From: a bacterium | Lineage (GTDB): Bacteria > Joyebacterota > Joyebacteria > Joyebacterales > Joyebacteraceae | Assembly (NCBI GenBank): GCA_025774935.1 | Contig: JALGZK010000001.1 | Coordinates: 186,001 to 250,000 of the forward strand | Direction: 5' to 3' | Length of the DNA: 64,000 nt | Part shown: in pieces, positions 26,881 through 35,665 of the stretch | Numbering within the stretch: the stretch's first letter is position 1 | Layout: each line of letters starts with the position of its first letter | Program-made: the position numbers and the translations under genes | Notes under the pieces: model-generated | Told to the model about the DNA's origin: nothing | The model's input: the letters and a program-made list of their open reading frames with translations, nothing else | Databases searched by the model: none

Positions 26881-27639
26881 GTGACGGTTCCACCCGGGCC
26901 GGTGTTGAGCTCGATCACGAACGCCATCGAGGACAAGGGCGCGCTCTACCTGGTTCTTCTCGATCCCGACAGGCTCAAGCCGGCCGAGAACGTCCGGCTC
27001 GCGGAGATCTCCGCCGGGGCCGGGGTCGACGTCCTCCTCGTCGGAGGCAGTCTCTCTCTCGCTCCGCGCTGCTCGGAGACGATCGCAGCGATCAAGCGTG
27101 TGGTCGACATCCCCGTCGTGATATTCCCCGGCAACGTCGCGTTCGTCGCGCCGGAGGCCGACGCCATACTCTTCCTGTCGCTCGTGAGCGGCAGGAACCC
27201 GCAGTTCCTGATCGGGGAGCACGTGATAGGGGCGCCGATCCTCAAGGCCGCCGGAGTGGAGCCGATCCCGACCGCCTACATGCTGGTCGAGGGAGGCCGC
27301 ACGACGTCGGTCGAGTTCATGAGCGCGACGAGGGCCATCCCGAGGAACAAGCCGGACATCGCGATGGCTCACGCCCTCGCCGGGCAGTACCTCGGCATGA
27401 GGATCGCGTTCTTCGATGGAGGAAGCGGAGCGGACGCGCCGGTCCCCGAGGAGATCGTCGCGGCCGTCGCTGGGTACGTCGACATTCCGGTGATGGTCGG
27501 CGGCGGGATCAGGACGCCCGAAGCGGCGGCGAAGATCGTGGGCGCCGGGGCGAAACTGCTCGTGACGGGAGACGTGGTCGAGAGAACGCGAGACGCCGGG
27601 CTCGTGAAGGAGATGGCGGACGCCGTGCACGGTCGCTAG
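26881..27639 (+). CDS. Geranylgeranylglyceryl phosphate synthase family protein (bacterial group II)
   Basis: The 252-residue TIM-barrel protein carries the PcrB/GGGPS motifs: LDPD near the N-terminus, VLLVGGSLS, VIFPGN, the segment LSLVSGRNPQFLIGEHV, PIPTAYMLVEGGRTTSV, AFFDGGSGA and the phosphate-binding MVGGGIRTPE. This matches group II enzymes, which join a polyprenyl diphosphate to sn-glycerol-1-phosphate, the first step of archaeal-type ether lipids. In bacteria the family is known from FCB-group genomes. Whether it makes a membrane lipid here is open: pgsA and pgpA show conventional phospholipids are made too. GTG 26881 has AAGAGGGGG upstream. It stands between alaS and rmlA. Confidence 0.88.
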   Translation: MTVPPGPVLSSITNAIEDKGALYLVLLDPDRLKPAENVRLAEISAGAGVDVLLVGGSLSLAPRCSETIAAIKRVVDIPVVIFPGNVAFVAPEADAILFLSLVSGRNPQFLIGEHVIGAPILKAAGVEPIPTAYMLVEGGRTTSVEFMSATRAIPRNKPDIAMAHALAGQYLGMRIAFFDGGSGADAPVPEEIVAAVAGYVDIPVMVGGGIRTPEAAAKIVGAGAKLLVTGDVVERTRDAGLVKEMADAVHGR

Positions 27640-27693
27640 GCGGCGCGGCGTGGCGCGCGTCCGAACCTCATCGTTCGAAAGGCGGGTGATCGC

Positions 27694-28758
27694 ATCAAGG
27701 CACTGGTTCTGGCCGGAGGGAAGGGAACGCGGCTGCGTCCGATCACGCACACGAGCGCGAAGCAGCTCGTTCCCATCGCGAACAAGCCCATCCTCTTCTA
27801 CGGCCTCGAGGCGATCCGGGACGCCGGGATCGTCGACGTCGGGATCATCGTCGGCGACACGCACCGGGAGATCGAGGAGGCCGTCGGAGACGGCTCCCGC
27901 TTCGGGCTCAAGGTCACCTACATCCAGCAGGACGAGCCACTCGGGCTGGCCCACGCCGTCAAGATCGCCGGCGACTACATGGGGAAGGAACCCTTCGTCA
28001 TGTACCTCGGCGACAACCTCATCACGGGCGGCATATCCGGGTTCGTCGGGGAGTTCCAGAAGAACAAGCCCAACTCTCAGATCCTCCTTGCGAAGGTCGA
28101 TAACCCGGGTGAGTTCGGCGTCGCCGAGCTGTCCGAGGGGCGCGTCGTCCGACTCGAGGAGAAACCGGAGCACCCCAAGTCGAACCTCGCGCTCGTCGGG
28201 GTCTACATGTTCGACGCGGCGGTCTTCGAGGCGGTCAACAGCATCGAGCCGTCGTGGCGGAACGAGCTCGAGATCACAGACGCCATCCAGCATCTGATCG
28301 ACACCGGCAAGGACGTCCGTGCGCACGAGGTGACCGGGTGGTGGAAGGACACGGGCAAGCTCGACGACATCCTCGAGGCCAACCGCCTCATCCTCCAGAC
28401 GCTCAAACGGGACGTCAAGGGGAGCATCGACGCGGCGTCCCGGATCGACGGGAACGTCGTGATCGAGGAGGGCGCGGTCGTCGAGGGGAGCGTGCTCCGG
28501 GGACCTCTCGTCGTCGGACGGGGCAGCCGCGTCGTGAAGTCCTACGTCGGCCCGTTCACTTCGATCTACTTCGACGTGACGATCCAGAACTCGGAGATCG
28601 AACACAGCATCGTCCTCGAGCGCTCGCGCATCGTCAACCTCGGGGCCCGGATGGAGCGGAGTCTCGTCGGAAAGGACGTCGAGATAGTCAAATGCGCGAC
28701 GATGCCCGTGGCGTACAGGTTCATGGTGGGAGACGCGAGCAGGATCGAGGTCCCCTAG
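27694..28758 (+). CDS. rmlA: Glucose-1-phosphate thymidylyltransferase, long form, probable ATC start
   Basis: The 354-residue nucleotidyltransferase has the signature KALVLAGGKGTRLRPIT and GLAHAVKIA, YLGDN, VGVYMF, and EVTGWWKDTGK, plus a C-terminal left-handed beta-helix tail (VIEEGAVVEGSVL, RGPLVVGRG) typical of long-form RmlA. The frame is open from 27640, yet no ATG, GTG or TTG occurs before 27979, which lies deep in the enzyme. The codon exactly at the family's initiator position is ATC (27694), preceded by AAAGGCGGGTGAT as a possible ribosome site. I therefore place the start at ATC; a base error turning ATG into ATC is the alternative. It makes dTDP-glucose, used with rmlD downstream. 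Confidence 0.87.
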   Translation: MKALVLAGGKGTRLRPITHTSAKQLVPIANKPILFYGLEAIRDAGIVDVGIIVGDTHREIEEAVGDGSRFGLKVTYIQQDEPLGLAHAVKIAGDYMGKEPFVMYLGDNLITGGISGFVGEFQKNKPNSQILLAKVDNPGEFGVAELSEGRVVRLEEKPEHPKSNLALVGVYMFDAAVFEAVNSIEPSWRNELEITDAIQHLIDTGKDVRAHEVTGWWKDTGKLDDILEANRLILQTLKRDVKGSIDAASRIDGNVVIEEGAVVEGSVLRGPLVVGRGSRVVKSYVGPFTSIYFDVTIQNSEIEHSIVLERSRIVNLGARMERSLVGKDVEIVKCATMPVAYRFMVGDASRIEVP

Positions 28759-28780
28759 CAGGCGTGGAGGTGGTCGGACG

Positions 28781-29638
28781 ATGAAGAAGATCCTCGTCAC
28801 CGGGGCGCGCGGGATGCTCGGGACGGAACTCGTGCCGGTCCTGCGAGGGTCGGCGGAGGTGGTCGGCGTCGACGTCGAGGACTTCGACATCACGGACGCC
28901 GACGAGACGCGCGCCGCGATCGACAGTGTGTCGCCGGACGTCGTGGTCAACTGCGCGGGATACACCGACGTGGACGGGGCCGAGACCGAGCGCGAGCTCG
29001 CGTTCGCGATCAACGCGACGGGTGCCGGGAACGTCGCGAGCGGAGCGGCCGCCGCCGGGGCGCGGGTGCTTCAAATCGGGACGGACTACGTCTTCGACGG
29101 GAGCAAGAAAGAGCCGTACCTCGAGGCCGACGAGCCTGCTCCTCTCAACGTGTACGGCGAAACCAAACTCGCCGGGGAGAGGGAGGTCGCGAAGGCGACG
29201 GCCGACCATCTCATCGTGAGGACGTCCTGGCTGTACGGCAGCGCAGGCCGGAACTTCGTCGAGACCATCCTGTCGCTCGCAGAGCGGGAGGACACACTGA
29301 GGGTGGTGGTGGACCAGGTAGGGACGCCCACGTTCGCGCGCGACCTCGCCGTGATCCTGAAGGAGCTCGCCGCGAGCGGCGCCACCGGCGTCGTGAACGC
29401 GACGAACTCGGGGAGCTGCTCCTGGTTCGGGTTCGCCCGCGCGATCCTCGAGCTAGCCGGGAGGGACGGGGTGAGCGTGCTCCCCGTCGCCAGCTCGGCG
29501 TTCCCGCGGCCGGCGCGGAGGCCGACGAACTCGCTCCTCGACCTCGGGCGACTGGTGTCGCTCGTCGGGTGGGAGCCGCGGCCCTGGCGCGAAGCGCTGA
29601 CCGAGTACATCGCCGAGAGACAGACGGGCGAAAGGTAG
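28781..29638 (+). CDS. rmlD: dTDP-4-dehydrorhamnose reductase
   Basis: The 285-residue extended SDR enzyme has the NAD(P)-binding motif TGARGMLG (7-14), the family segments DITD and VNCAGYTDVDGAE, QIGTDYVFDG, and the catalytic Y-x3-K in VYGETKLAGE (Tyr near 124). It performs the last step of dTDP-L-rhamnose synthesis. Its neighbour rmlA performs the first; rmlB and rmlC are not in the window. ATG 28781 follows GGAGGTGG. Confidence 0.93.
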   Translation: MKKILVTGARGMLGTELVPVLRGSAEVVGVDVEDFDITDADETRAAIDSVSPDVVVNCAGYTDVDGAETERELAFAINATGAGNVASGAAAAGARVLQIGTDYVFDGSKKEPYLEADEPAPLNVYGETKLAGEREVAKATADHLIVRTSWLYGSAGRNFVETILSLAEREDTLRVVVDQVGTPTFARDLAVILKELAASGATGVVNATNSGSCSWFGFARAILELAGRDGVSVLPVASSAFPRPARRPTNSLLDLGRLVSLVGWEPRPWREALTEYIAERQTGER

Positions 29639-29643
29639 GAGAG

Positions 29644-30237
29644 ATGGCGAACACGAACATCGACGCAGAGGCCGTCGCCGAGAGGATCCTCCTGGCGTCT
29701 GCCGACGCGCTCCGCATTGCAGCCGAGACGCTCCCGCCCCTCGTGGCGCGCGCGGCCGACCTGGTCACCGCGGCGCTGGCTGCCGGGTCGAAGGTGCTCC
29801 TCTGCGGGAACGGCGGCAGCGCGGCAGACGCGCAACACATCGCCGCCGAGCTCGCCGGCAGGCTCAAGCGCGACCGGAAGGGACTTCCGGCGCTCGCCCT
29901 CACGGTGAACGCCTCGGTGATGACGGCGCTGTCGAACGACTACGGATACGACATGGTCTTCGCGCGGCAGGTCGAGGCGATCGGTTCCGCCGGCGACGTC
30001 CTCGTGGCCATCTCGACGAGCGGCGCGTCGCCGAACATCGTGAACGCTCTCAGGGAAGCGAAGTCGCGCGATCTGGTGACCATCGGGCTCATGGGGCCCG
30101 GCGGCGCTCCGATGGAGGAGTTCTGCGACGTGGCCGTGCGCGCGCCGGGGAGCGACACGCAGCGCATCCAGGAGGCGCACATCGCGATCGGTCACGCGAT
30201 CTGCGAGGTGGCGGAGCTCGCGCTCTTCGGCGACTGA
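29644..30237 (+). CDS. gmhA: Sedoheptulose-7-phosphate isomerase-like SIS protein
   Basis: The 197-residue SIS-domain protein shows [21 protein letters not shown] with the GNGGSA phosphate loop, the [15 protein letters not shown] segment, and [13 protein letters not shown], all typical of GmhA/DiaA. The C-terminal [12 protein letters not shown] motif also fits GmhA. It would make D-glycero-heptose-7-phosphate for surface heptose. Its place next to rmlAD supports a surface-sugar role; DiaA-type function is less likely. AGGAGAG precedes ATG 29644, which is 6 nt after rmlD. Confidence 0.85.
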   Translation: MANTNIDAEAVAERILLASADALRIAAETLPPLVARAADLVTAALAAGSKVLLCGNGGSAADAQHIAAELAGRLKRDRKGLPALALTVNASVMTALSNDYGYDMVFARQVEAIGSAGDVLVAISTSGASPNIVNALREAKSRDLVTIGLMGPGGAPMEEFCDVAVRAPGSDTQRIQEAHIAIGHAICEVAELALFGD

Positions 30238-30286
30238 CGTTCTCGACGACCAGATGTCTCTGCGACACACGGGAGGAGACGCGAAC

Positions 30287-30922
30287 TTGGATCCAATCAT
30301 CATCGGCATCGGTGGCGGCACGGGGTCCGGGAAGACGACCGTCGCGAAGGAGGTGCTCAAACACTTCCCGCAGGAGAGCGTCGTGATCGTGCACCACGAC
30401 TCCTACTACATCGACAGGAGCCCCCTCCCGCCGGAGGAGCGTGAGCGCATCAACTACGATCATCCCGACTCCTTCGACAACTCGCTCCTCATCGAGCACC
30501 TGAGCCAGCTCAAGTCCGGGAAGCCGATCGAGAAGCCGATCTACGATTTCGAGACTCACACGAGGCTCGTGGAGACGATCACCGTGCGACCGGCGAGGAT
30601 CATCCTCCTCGAGGGAATCCTCGTCCTGGCCGAGACGGACCTTCGCGAGATCATGGACATCCGGCTCTTCGTCGACACCGACGCGGACGAGCGATTCATC
30701 CGCCGCCTCAAGCGCGACATCGGGCAGCGGGGGAGGAACGTCGACCAGGTGATCGAACAGTACCTCGCGACCGTTCGCCCCATGCACCTCCAGTTCGTCG
30801 AGCCGAGCAAACGGTACGCCGACGTCATCATCCCCGAGGGCGGACTGAACGTCGTGGCGGTCGACCTCATCGTCACGAAGGTCCGCGACATACTGGCGCG
30901 TCACGACGAGCACGCGTACTAG
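30287..30922 (+). CDS. udk: Uridine kinase
   Basis: The 211-residue P-loop kinase has [12 protein letters not shown] at the N-terminus, the HHDSYYID and NYDHPDSFD substrate loops, and the lid R-R-L-K-R-D-I-x-x-R-G-R. It phosphorylates uridine and cytidine for salvage. I prefer the TTG at 30287, which has GGAGGAG 8 nt upstream and gives the family N-terminus; the in-frame ATG at 30254 has no ribosome site and would add 11 residues. Confidence 0.93.
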   Translation: MDPIIIGIGGGTGSGKTTVAKEVLKHFPQESVVIVHHDSYYIDRSPLPPEERERINYDHPDSFDNSLLIEHLSQLKSGKPIEKPIYDFETHTRLVETITVRPARIILLEGILVLAETDLREIMDIRLFVDTDADERFIRRLKRDIGQRGRNVDQVIEQYLATVRPMHLQFVEPSKRYADVIIPEGGLNVVAVDLIVTKVRDILARHDEHAY

Positions 30923-30947
30923 CGCAGCCAGGAAGGGAACCCGAGGC

Positions 30948-31835
30948 ATGTTGAGGAAGCTCATCACGACGATGCGTCCCGATCAGTGGACGAAGAACCT
31001 CGTCCTCTTCGCCGGCCTCGTCTTCGCCGGCGGGATCGGCGACCCCGCGCTCGTGAGGCTCGCGGTCCAGGGGTTCTTCGTCTTCTGCCTCCTCTCGAGC
31101 GCGAGCTACATCCTGAACGACCTCATCGACGTGCAGCGCGACCGGGAGCATCCGGAGAAGAAGAAGAGACCGCTCGCCTCGGGTGAGCTCTCGGTCGGGG
31201 TGGCGGCGACCGCCGCCTCCGTGATGGCGCTGGCGGCGCTCTTCTGGGCCTTCCGGCTCTACCCCGTCTTCGCGCACGCCGCTGCCGCGTACCTGGCGCT
31301 CAACATCCTCTACAGCGTAGCGCTCAGGAGGATGGTCATCCTCGACGTGATGGCCATCGCGATCGGGTTCGTCCTCCGAGCGGTCGGGAGCGTGGAGGTC
31401 CTCCGGGGGGCGGCGCCCGGCACCGAGCTGTCGCCGTGGCTCCTCGTCTGTACCTTCTTCCTCGCGCTCTTCCTGGGACTCGGCAAGAGGCGTCACGAGG
31501 TGATGCTCCTCGGCGAGGCAGCCGCCGCGCACCGCCCGGCGCTTCGCGCCTACCCGCCGATGCTCGTGGACTCGTTCATCGGGGTCGTCACGGCCTCGAC
31601 CGTGGTGTCGTACGCGATCTACGCCATCTGGCCGGGTACCGTCGAGAAGGTCGGAAGCGCGAACCTCGTCTACACCGTGCCGTTCGTCGTGTACGGAGTG
31701 CTCAGGTATCTCTACCTCATCTACACGACGCCCGCGGGCGGCGGGAAGCCGTCCCGCGCCTTGGTGACGGACGCGCCTCTGGCGATCAACATCCTGCTCT
31801 GGGTCGTAGCAGTCGTGGCAGTGATCTACACATGA
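30948..31835 (+). CDS. UbiA-family prenyltransferase, decaprenyl-phosphate phosphoribosyltransferase-like
   Basis: The 295-residue membrane protein has eight or nine predicted helices and the UbiA aspartate motifs: NDLIDVQRDREHPEKKKRPLASG and, later, DVMAIAIGFVLRAVGS. The start MRPDQWTKNLVLFAGLVF resembles decaprenylphosphoryl-phosphoribose synthases (MRPxQWxKN), which move a phosphoribosyl group onto a polyprenyl phosphate. A DGGGP synthase would be an attractive partner for the GGGP synthase 4 kb upstream, but the motif form favours the phosphoribosyl branch. It follows udk by 25 nt. Confidence 0.8.
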   Translation: MLRKLITTMRPDQWTKNLVLFAGLVFAGGIGDPALVRLAVQGFFVFCLLSSASYILNDLIDVQRDREHPEKKKRPLASGELSVGVAATAASVMALAALFWAFRLYPVFAHAAAAYLALNILYSVALRRMVILDVMAIAIGFVLRAVGSVEVLRGAAPGTELSPWLLVCTFFLALFLGLGKRRHEVMLLGEAAAAHRPALRAYPPMLVDSFIGVVTASTVVSYAIYAIWPGTVEKVGSANLVYTVPFVVYGVLRYLYLIYTTPAGGGKPSRALVTDAPLAINILLWVVAVVAVIYT

Positions 31836-31929
31836 TCGCCTGGAGGGGCGCTCGAGGGCGTGAGCGAGCATGATCGGCCGTTCGGGCGCCGTCCTCCGGG
31901 GCGGCGCTCTGTCGGAGAGGGGAGGCAGC

Positions 31930-32811
31930 ATGGCGAGCGTGCGGGTGGAAGCGCACGCGAAGGTGAACCTCGGGCTCGAGGTCGTGCGTCGGAGGACCGA
32001 CGGATACCACGACATCGATACCATCTTCCAGACGATCTCCCTCAGTGACACGCTCGAGGTGGCCCCCGGCGCGACCGTCGCGGACGACCCGACCCTGGAG
32101 GTGAAGGGGCTGCCCGTACCGCTCGACGCCGCGAACCTCGCCGTGCTCGCGGCGCGCGCCGTCATGAAGGAGACCGGGTGCGCCGCCCCCGCTCTGAGGC
32201 TCACGAAGCGGATCCCGGTCGCCGCCGGGCTGGGCGGCGGAAGCGCCGACGCCGCCGCCGTGCTCGTCGGCATGAACGAGCTCTTCGGCCTCGGGCTCGA
32301 CGAGGCGGCCCTGGCGGACCTCGCCATCGGGATCGGCTCTGACGTCCCGTTCCTCGTGCGTGGCGGGACCGCGAGGGGGCGAGGGAGGGGGGAGCTCCTC
32401 GAGCCTCTCCCCGCCGTCTCAGGGCTCGCGTTCGTCCTCGTCACGCCGGATTTCGAGGTACGGGCCGCAGAGGCGTATCGGAGGGCCAGAATCGGGTTGA
32501 CAGGTACGGGGTCCTTCACTAGACTCAATTGTTCAGCTATCCAGAATGGCGATTTCCGTGCTCTCGCCAGAGGACTCGGGAACGATCTGGAGGCTGGAGT
32601 TGTATCGTCCTATCCGGAAGTCGGACGAGTGAAGGCCCGCCTCATCGAGCTGGGTGTTCTCGCTGCTGTCATGTGCGGGAGCGGGCCGACCGTCCTTGGT
32701 GTGACGACACGCGAGGAGGACGCCACAGGAATCGCGTCGCGCCTCGAGGGGCGCGGCTGGCAGGTCCATGTCGCAGAGCCGATCGACACCGGGTGCACGA
32801 TCGTCAGTTAG
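31930..32811 (+). CDS. ispE: 4-diphosphocytidyl-2-C-methyl-D-erythritol kinase
   Basis: The 293-residue GHMP kinase has [21 protein letters not shown] at the N-terminus, the ATP loop [17 protein letters not shown], and the C-terminal [12 protein letters not shown]. It works in the methylerythritol phosphate route to isoprenoids. ATG 31930 has GGGGAGGC upstream; an ATG at 31870 lacks one. Around 32500-32640 the composition is clearly more AT-rich than the rest of the gene, and a complete promoter (TTGACA, 17 nt, TAGACT) lies within it at 32497. Confidence 0.94.
   Translation: MASVRVEAHAKVNLGLEVVRRRTDGYHDIDTIFQTISLSDTLEVAPGATVADDPTLEVKGLPVPLDAANLAVLAARAVMKETGCAAPALRLTKRIPVAAGLGGGSADAAAVLVGMNELFGLGLDEAALADLAIGIGSDVPFLVRGGTARGRGRGELLEPLPAVSGLAFVLVTPDFEVRAAEAYRRARIGLTGTGSFTRLNCSAIQNGDFRALARGLGNDLEAGVVSSYPEVGRVKARLIELGVLAAVMCGSGPTVLGVTTREEDATGIASRLEGRGWQVHVAEPIDTGCTIVS
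32497..32525 (+). promoter_or_regulatory. Promoter inside ispE, probably for spoVG and genes after it
   Basis: TTGACA at 32497-32502 and TAGACT at 32520-32525 are separated by 17 nt, one of the best matches in the window. The start near 32532 would give a leader of about 365 nt to spoVG at 32898. Confidence 0.55.
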
Positions 32812-32897
32812 AGATCGTATCCCTGAGACGTTCCCGCGCAGGCGGCGGAACCCGGACCGATCCAGTCCCTTTTTCCAGGCAAAGGGCGGTGAGACGA

Positions 32898-33227
32898 ATG
32901 GAGATCACTGAGGTCAGGCTGACGCTGCGTCACGAGGAGAGGCTCAAAGCGTTTGTCAGCATCACGTTCGACAACGCCTTCGTAGTTCGAGGCCTCAAGG
33001 TCATCGAGGGAAACACCGGCCTCTTCGTGGCCATGCCGAGCCGCCGGAGGAAGGACGGTGAGTTCCGGGACATAGCGCACCCGATCAACAACGAGACGAG
33101 GGAGATGATCGAGCAGGCGGTGATCAACGAGTACAACCGCCAGCTCGCCCAGGAGGGTGCCGAAGGAACCGAGCAGCGACCGCTTTCTGAACAAGAGCTG
33201 GTCCACGTGGACGAGTTTTCCGACTAG
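32898..33227 (+). CDS. spoVG: SpoVG family RNA/DNA-binding regulator
   Basis: The 109-residue protein has the full SpoVG pattern: [33 protein letters not shown] (read as two strands), [10 protein letters not shown] and [15 protein letters not shown]. SpoVG proteins bind nucleic acids and modulate expression in many phyla, not only spore formers. ATG 32898 follows GGCGGTGAGA. The gene lies 86 nt after ispE, and tRNA-Gln begins 12 nt after its stop, so the tRNA is probably processed from the same transcript. Confidence 0.95.
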   Translation: MEITEVRLTLRHEERLKAFVSITFDNAFVVRGLKVIEGNTGLFVAMPSRRRKDGEFRDIAHPINNETREMIEQAVINEYNRQLAQEGAEGTEQRPLSEQELVHVDEFSD

Positions 33228-33239
33228 GGAGGAGGTCGC

Positions 33240-33313
33240 TGGGGCGTCGTCAAGTGGCAAGACACGGGACTTTGGATCCCGCATCGGAGGTTCGAATCCT
33301 CCCGCCCCAGCCA
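33240..33313 (+). tRNA. tRNA-Gln(TTG)
   Basis: A 74-nt tRNA: acceptor TGGGGCG/CGCCCCA, anticodon stem CGGGA/TCCCG with loop CTTTGGA (anticodon TTG), T-arm GGTTCGAATCC, and encoded CCA. The T1-A72 type end pair is characteristic of tRNA-Gln. Confidence 0.95.
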
Positions 33314-33376
33314 GGCCGCCTGCTGGGGCGGTGGAGTGAATCGGCGCGATAGGCCGCGGTCCGCGGGAGGCAGTCG

Positions 33377-34309
33377 ATGCCAAATCAGCTAGGACTGTTC
33401 ACCGGGAACTCGAACAGGAAGCTTGCGGAGGAGATCGCGGGCTACCTCGACATGAGGCTCGGGGAGGCGAGCGTTACCCAGTTCAGCGACGGCGAGATCC
33501 GGGTGAGCATCTCGGAGAACGTCCGCGGCGTGGACGCGTTCCTCATCCAGTCGACCGCGCCGCCGGCCGATAACCTGCTCGAGCTTCTGATCATGATCGA
33601 CGCGATGAAGCGAGCATCGGCCCAGCGGATCACGGCCGTACTTCCGTACTTCGGCTACGCCAGGCAGGACAGGAAGGACAGGCCGCGCGTCCCCATCACG
33701 GCCAAGCTCGTCGCGAACCTCCTGACGGCGGCCGGCGCTGAGAGGGTCCTCACGATGGACCTCCACGCGCCGCAGATCCAGGGGTTCTTCGACATCCCCC
33801 TCGACCACATCTACGCGGCGCCGATTCTCCTTCGGTACTTCGACCAGCACGCGTCGGACGAGCTCGTGGTGATGGCGCCGGACACGGGGAGCATCAAGAT
33901 GGCGCGCGCCTTCGCGAAGCGTCTCGGGGGGTCCCTAGGATTCGTCGACAAGCGGAGGCCGAAGCCGGACGCCGCCGAGGTGATGAACGTCGTCGGCGAC
34001 GTCGAGGGCAAGCACGTCGTGATGGTCGATGACATCATCAACACGGCGAACTCGATGATCCAGGCCGCCGCGGCCATCAGGAAGCTGGGAGCGAAGAAGA
34101 TCACAGCGGGCGCTACGCACGCGCTCTTCTCGGAGGGGGCTCTCGAGAGGCTCGCCGAGTCGGAGATAGAGGAGATCGTCATAACCAACACGCTTCCCCA
34201 CGACGATCTTGAGGGGAGCCGCGTCAAGGTGCTGTCTGTCGCGGAGCTCCTCGGGGAGGCGATCGAGCGGATACACGAGGAGAAGTCGGTGAGTTCCCTC
34301 TTCGTCTAG
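33377..34309 (+). CDS. prs: Ribose-phosphate pyrophosphokinase
   Basis: The 310-residue enzyme makes PRPP from ribose-5-phosphate and ATP. Visible motifs are the flexible loop and signature FGYARQDRKDRPRVPI, MDLHAPQIQGFFDIPLDH, and the PRPP loop VVMVDDIINTANSM, a slight variant of the usual D-D-x-x-D-T-A-G-T. ATG 33377 has GGGAGGC upstream. The order spoVG, prs, rplY, pth is the same as in Bacillus subtilis apart from the tRNA and the missing glmU. Confidence 0.96.
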   Translation: MPNQLGLFTGNSNRKLAEEIAGYLDMRLGEASVTQFSDGEIRVSISENVRGVDAFLIQSTAPPADNLLELLIMIDAMKRASAQRITAVLPYFGYARQDRKDRPRVPITAKLVANLLTAAGAERVLTMDLHAPQIQGFFDIPLDHIYAAPILLRYFDQHASDELVVMAPDTGSIKMARAFAKRLGGSLGFVDKRRPKPDAAEVMNVVGDVEGKHVVMVDDIINTANSMIQAAAAIRKLGAKKITAGATHALFSEGALERLAESEIEEIVITNTLPHDDLEGSRVKVLSVAELLGEAIERIHEEKSVSSLFV

Positions 34310-34379
34310 GAGAGGAACGGGTCCCGGGCGCTCGCGACCGGGGCCGGAGTCCTGAACGGAATAACCCGGAGAGACACGA

Positions 34380-35066
34380 ATGGCCACGGTGAAGCTGCAG
34401 GGGCAGACACGGAGCGAGAGGGGCAAGCAGGCGGCAAAGCGGGTCCGGGCGAAGGGCCGGATCCCGGCCGTCCTCTACGGCGAGGAGCAGGAGAACGTCC
34501 CGCTCTCGATCGACGCGCACGACCTCAGAGTGGCGCTCTCGACGCCGTCGGGAAGAAACGTCATCATCCAGCTCGGCATGGACGGGGGTGACGAGGTCAC
34601 CAGAGCGGTCATCAGGGAGATGGACCGCGACCCGGTGACGAGGGAGATCGTCCACGTCGACCTCCAGCGCATTTCGGAGAACAAGCCGGTCATCATGCAC
34701 GTGCCTCTCACGCTCTCGGGCGAGTCCCTGGCGGTGAAGGAAGGGCGCGGCATCCTGGACCACACGATGCGCGAGCTCGAGGTCAAGTGCCTGCCGAAGG
34801 ACATCCCGGAGCGTATCGAGGTGGACATCTCCGGACTAGAGGTGAAGCACGCGATCCACGTGAGGGACATCGAGGTCGCCGACGTCGAGATCCTCGATCA
34901 CCCGGACCGACCTGTCGTCGAGATCCTTCAGCCGACGATCTACGCCGAGGAGGTCGAGGCCGAGGAGGCCGCGGCCGAGGAGGCGGAGGAGGGCGCCGAG
35001 CCTGCCGAGGGCGAGGAGGGAGCGCCTGCCGCGGAGGAGAGCAAGGAAGAGAAGAGCAAGGATTAG
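34380..35066 (+). CDS. rplY: Large ribosomal subunit protein bL25 (CTC form)
   Basis: The 228-residue protein is the long CTC form: an N-terminal L25 domain (R-x-E-R-G-K-Q-A-A-K-R-V-R-A-K-G-R-I-P-A-V-L-Y-G), a beta-barrel TL5 domain (KCLPKDIPERIEVDISGL) and an acidic, Glu/Ala-rich C-terminal tail of about 45 residues. It binds 5S rRNA. CCCGGAGAG precedes ATG 34380. The stop overlaps the GTG of pth by 1 nt. Confidence 0.95.
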   Translation: MATVKLQGQTRSERGKQAAKRVRAKGRIPAVLYGEEQENVPLSIDAHDLRVALSTPSGRNVIIQLGMDGGDEVTRAVIREMDRDPVTREIVHVDLQRISENKPVIMHVPLTLSGESLAVKEGRGILDHTMRELEVKCLPKDIPERIEVDISGLEVKHAIHVRDIEVADVEILDHPDRPVVEILQPTIYAEEVEAEEAAAEEAEEGAEPAEGEEGAPAAEESKEEKSKD

Positions 35067-35665
35067 TGAAGATCGTCGCGGGACTCGGGAACCCGGGAAG
35101 AGAGTACGAGGGGACCCGGCACAACGCTGGATTCGTTGTCGTCGACCGGCTGGCACGCGAGCACCGCATCAGGCTCGGCGCCGGCCGCGGCGACTTTCTG
35201 ACCGGGTCGGGCAGGATCGGAGGAACGCAGGTCACCCTCATGGTCCCGCTCACGTTCATGAACCTGAGCGGGAGGGCCGTGGCCGAGATACTCGAGGCCA
35301 AAGACGCCGCTCCCGGCGAGCTTCTCGTGATCTGCGATGACGTCTGGCTCGAACTCGGCCAGCTCCGGATCAGACGCCGCGGCGGCGACGGCGGGCACAA
35401 CGGGCTCGCTTCCGTGATCGAGTGCCTCGACACGGAGGACTTCCCGAGGCTCAGGCTCGGCGTCGGGATGCCGGAGGCCGACATCGACATGGCCGACTTC
35501 GTGCTCGACAGGTTCCTCACCGAGGAACTTCCCGTGGTGGAGACGATGGTCGAGGAGGCCGCCCGCGCGGTCGAGGGAATCCTCCGGGACGGCATAGACA
35601 GAACGATGAACGTCGTGAATCGGAAGGCGGTCCGTGAGGTTCCGCCGGACTCCGAGGAGGCTTGA
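35066..35665 (+). CDS. pth: Peptidyl-tRNA hydrolase
   Basis: The 199-residue enzyme begins KIVAGLGNPGREYEGTRHNAGF with the catalytic His in R-H-N-A-G-F, and continues with PLTFMNLSG and GGDGGHNGLAS, all diagnostic. It recycles peptidyl-tRNAs released prematurely. GTG 35066 is the family start and overlaps the rplY stop (TAGTG). Confidence 0.96.
   Translation: MKIVAGLGNPGREYEGTRHNAGFVVVDRLAREHRIRLGAGRGDFLTGSGRIGGTQVTLMVPLTFMNLSGRAVAEILEAKDAAPGELLVICDDVWLELGQLRIRRRGGDGGHNGLASVIECLDTEDFPRLRLGVGMPEADIDMADFVLDRFLTEELPVVETMVEEAARAVEGILRDGIDRTMNVVNRKAVREVPPDSEEA

Noticed and set aside
30254-30286. ATG at 30254 as the udk start
   Set aside because: No ribosome site, and the extra residues precede the family N-terminus; TTG 30287 has GGAGGAG upstream.
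30948-31835. UbiA-family gene as DGGGP synthase acting after the GGGP synthase
   Set aside because: The MRPxQWxKN start and the NDxxDxxxDxxHPxKxxRP motif match decaprenyl-phosphate phosphoribosyltransferases better.
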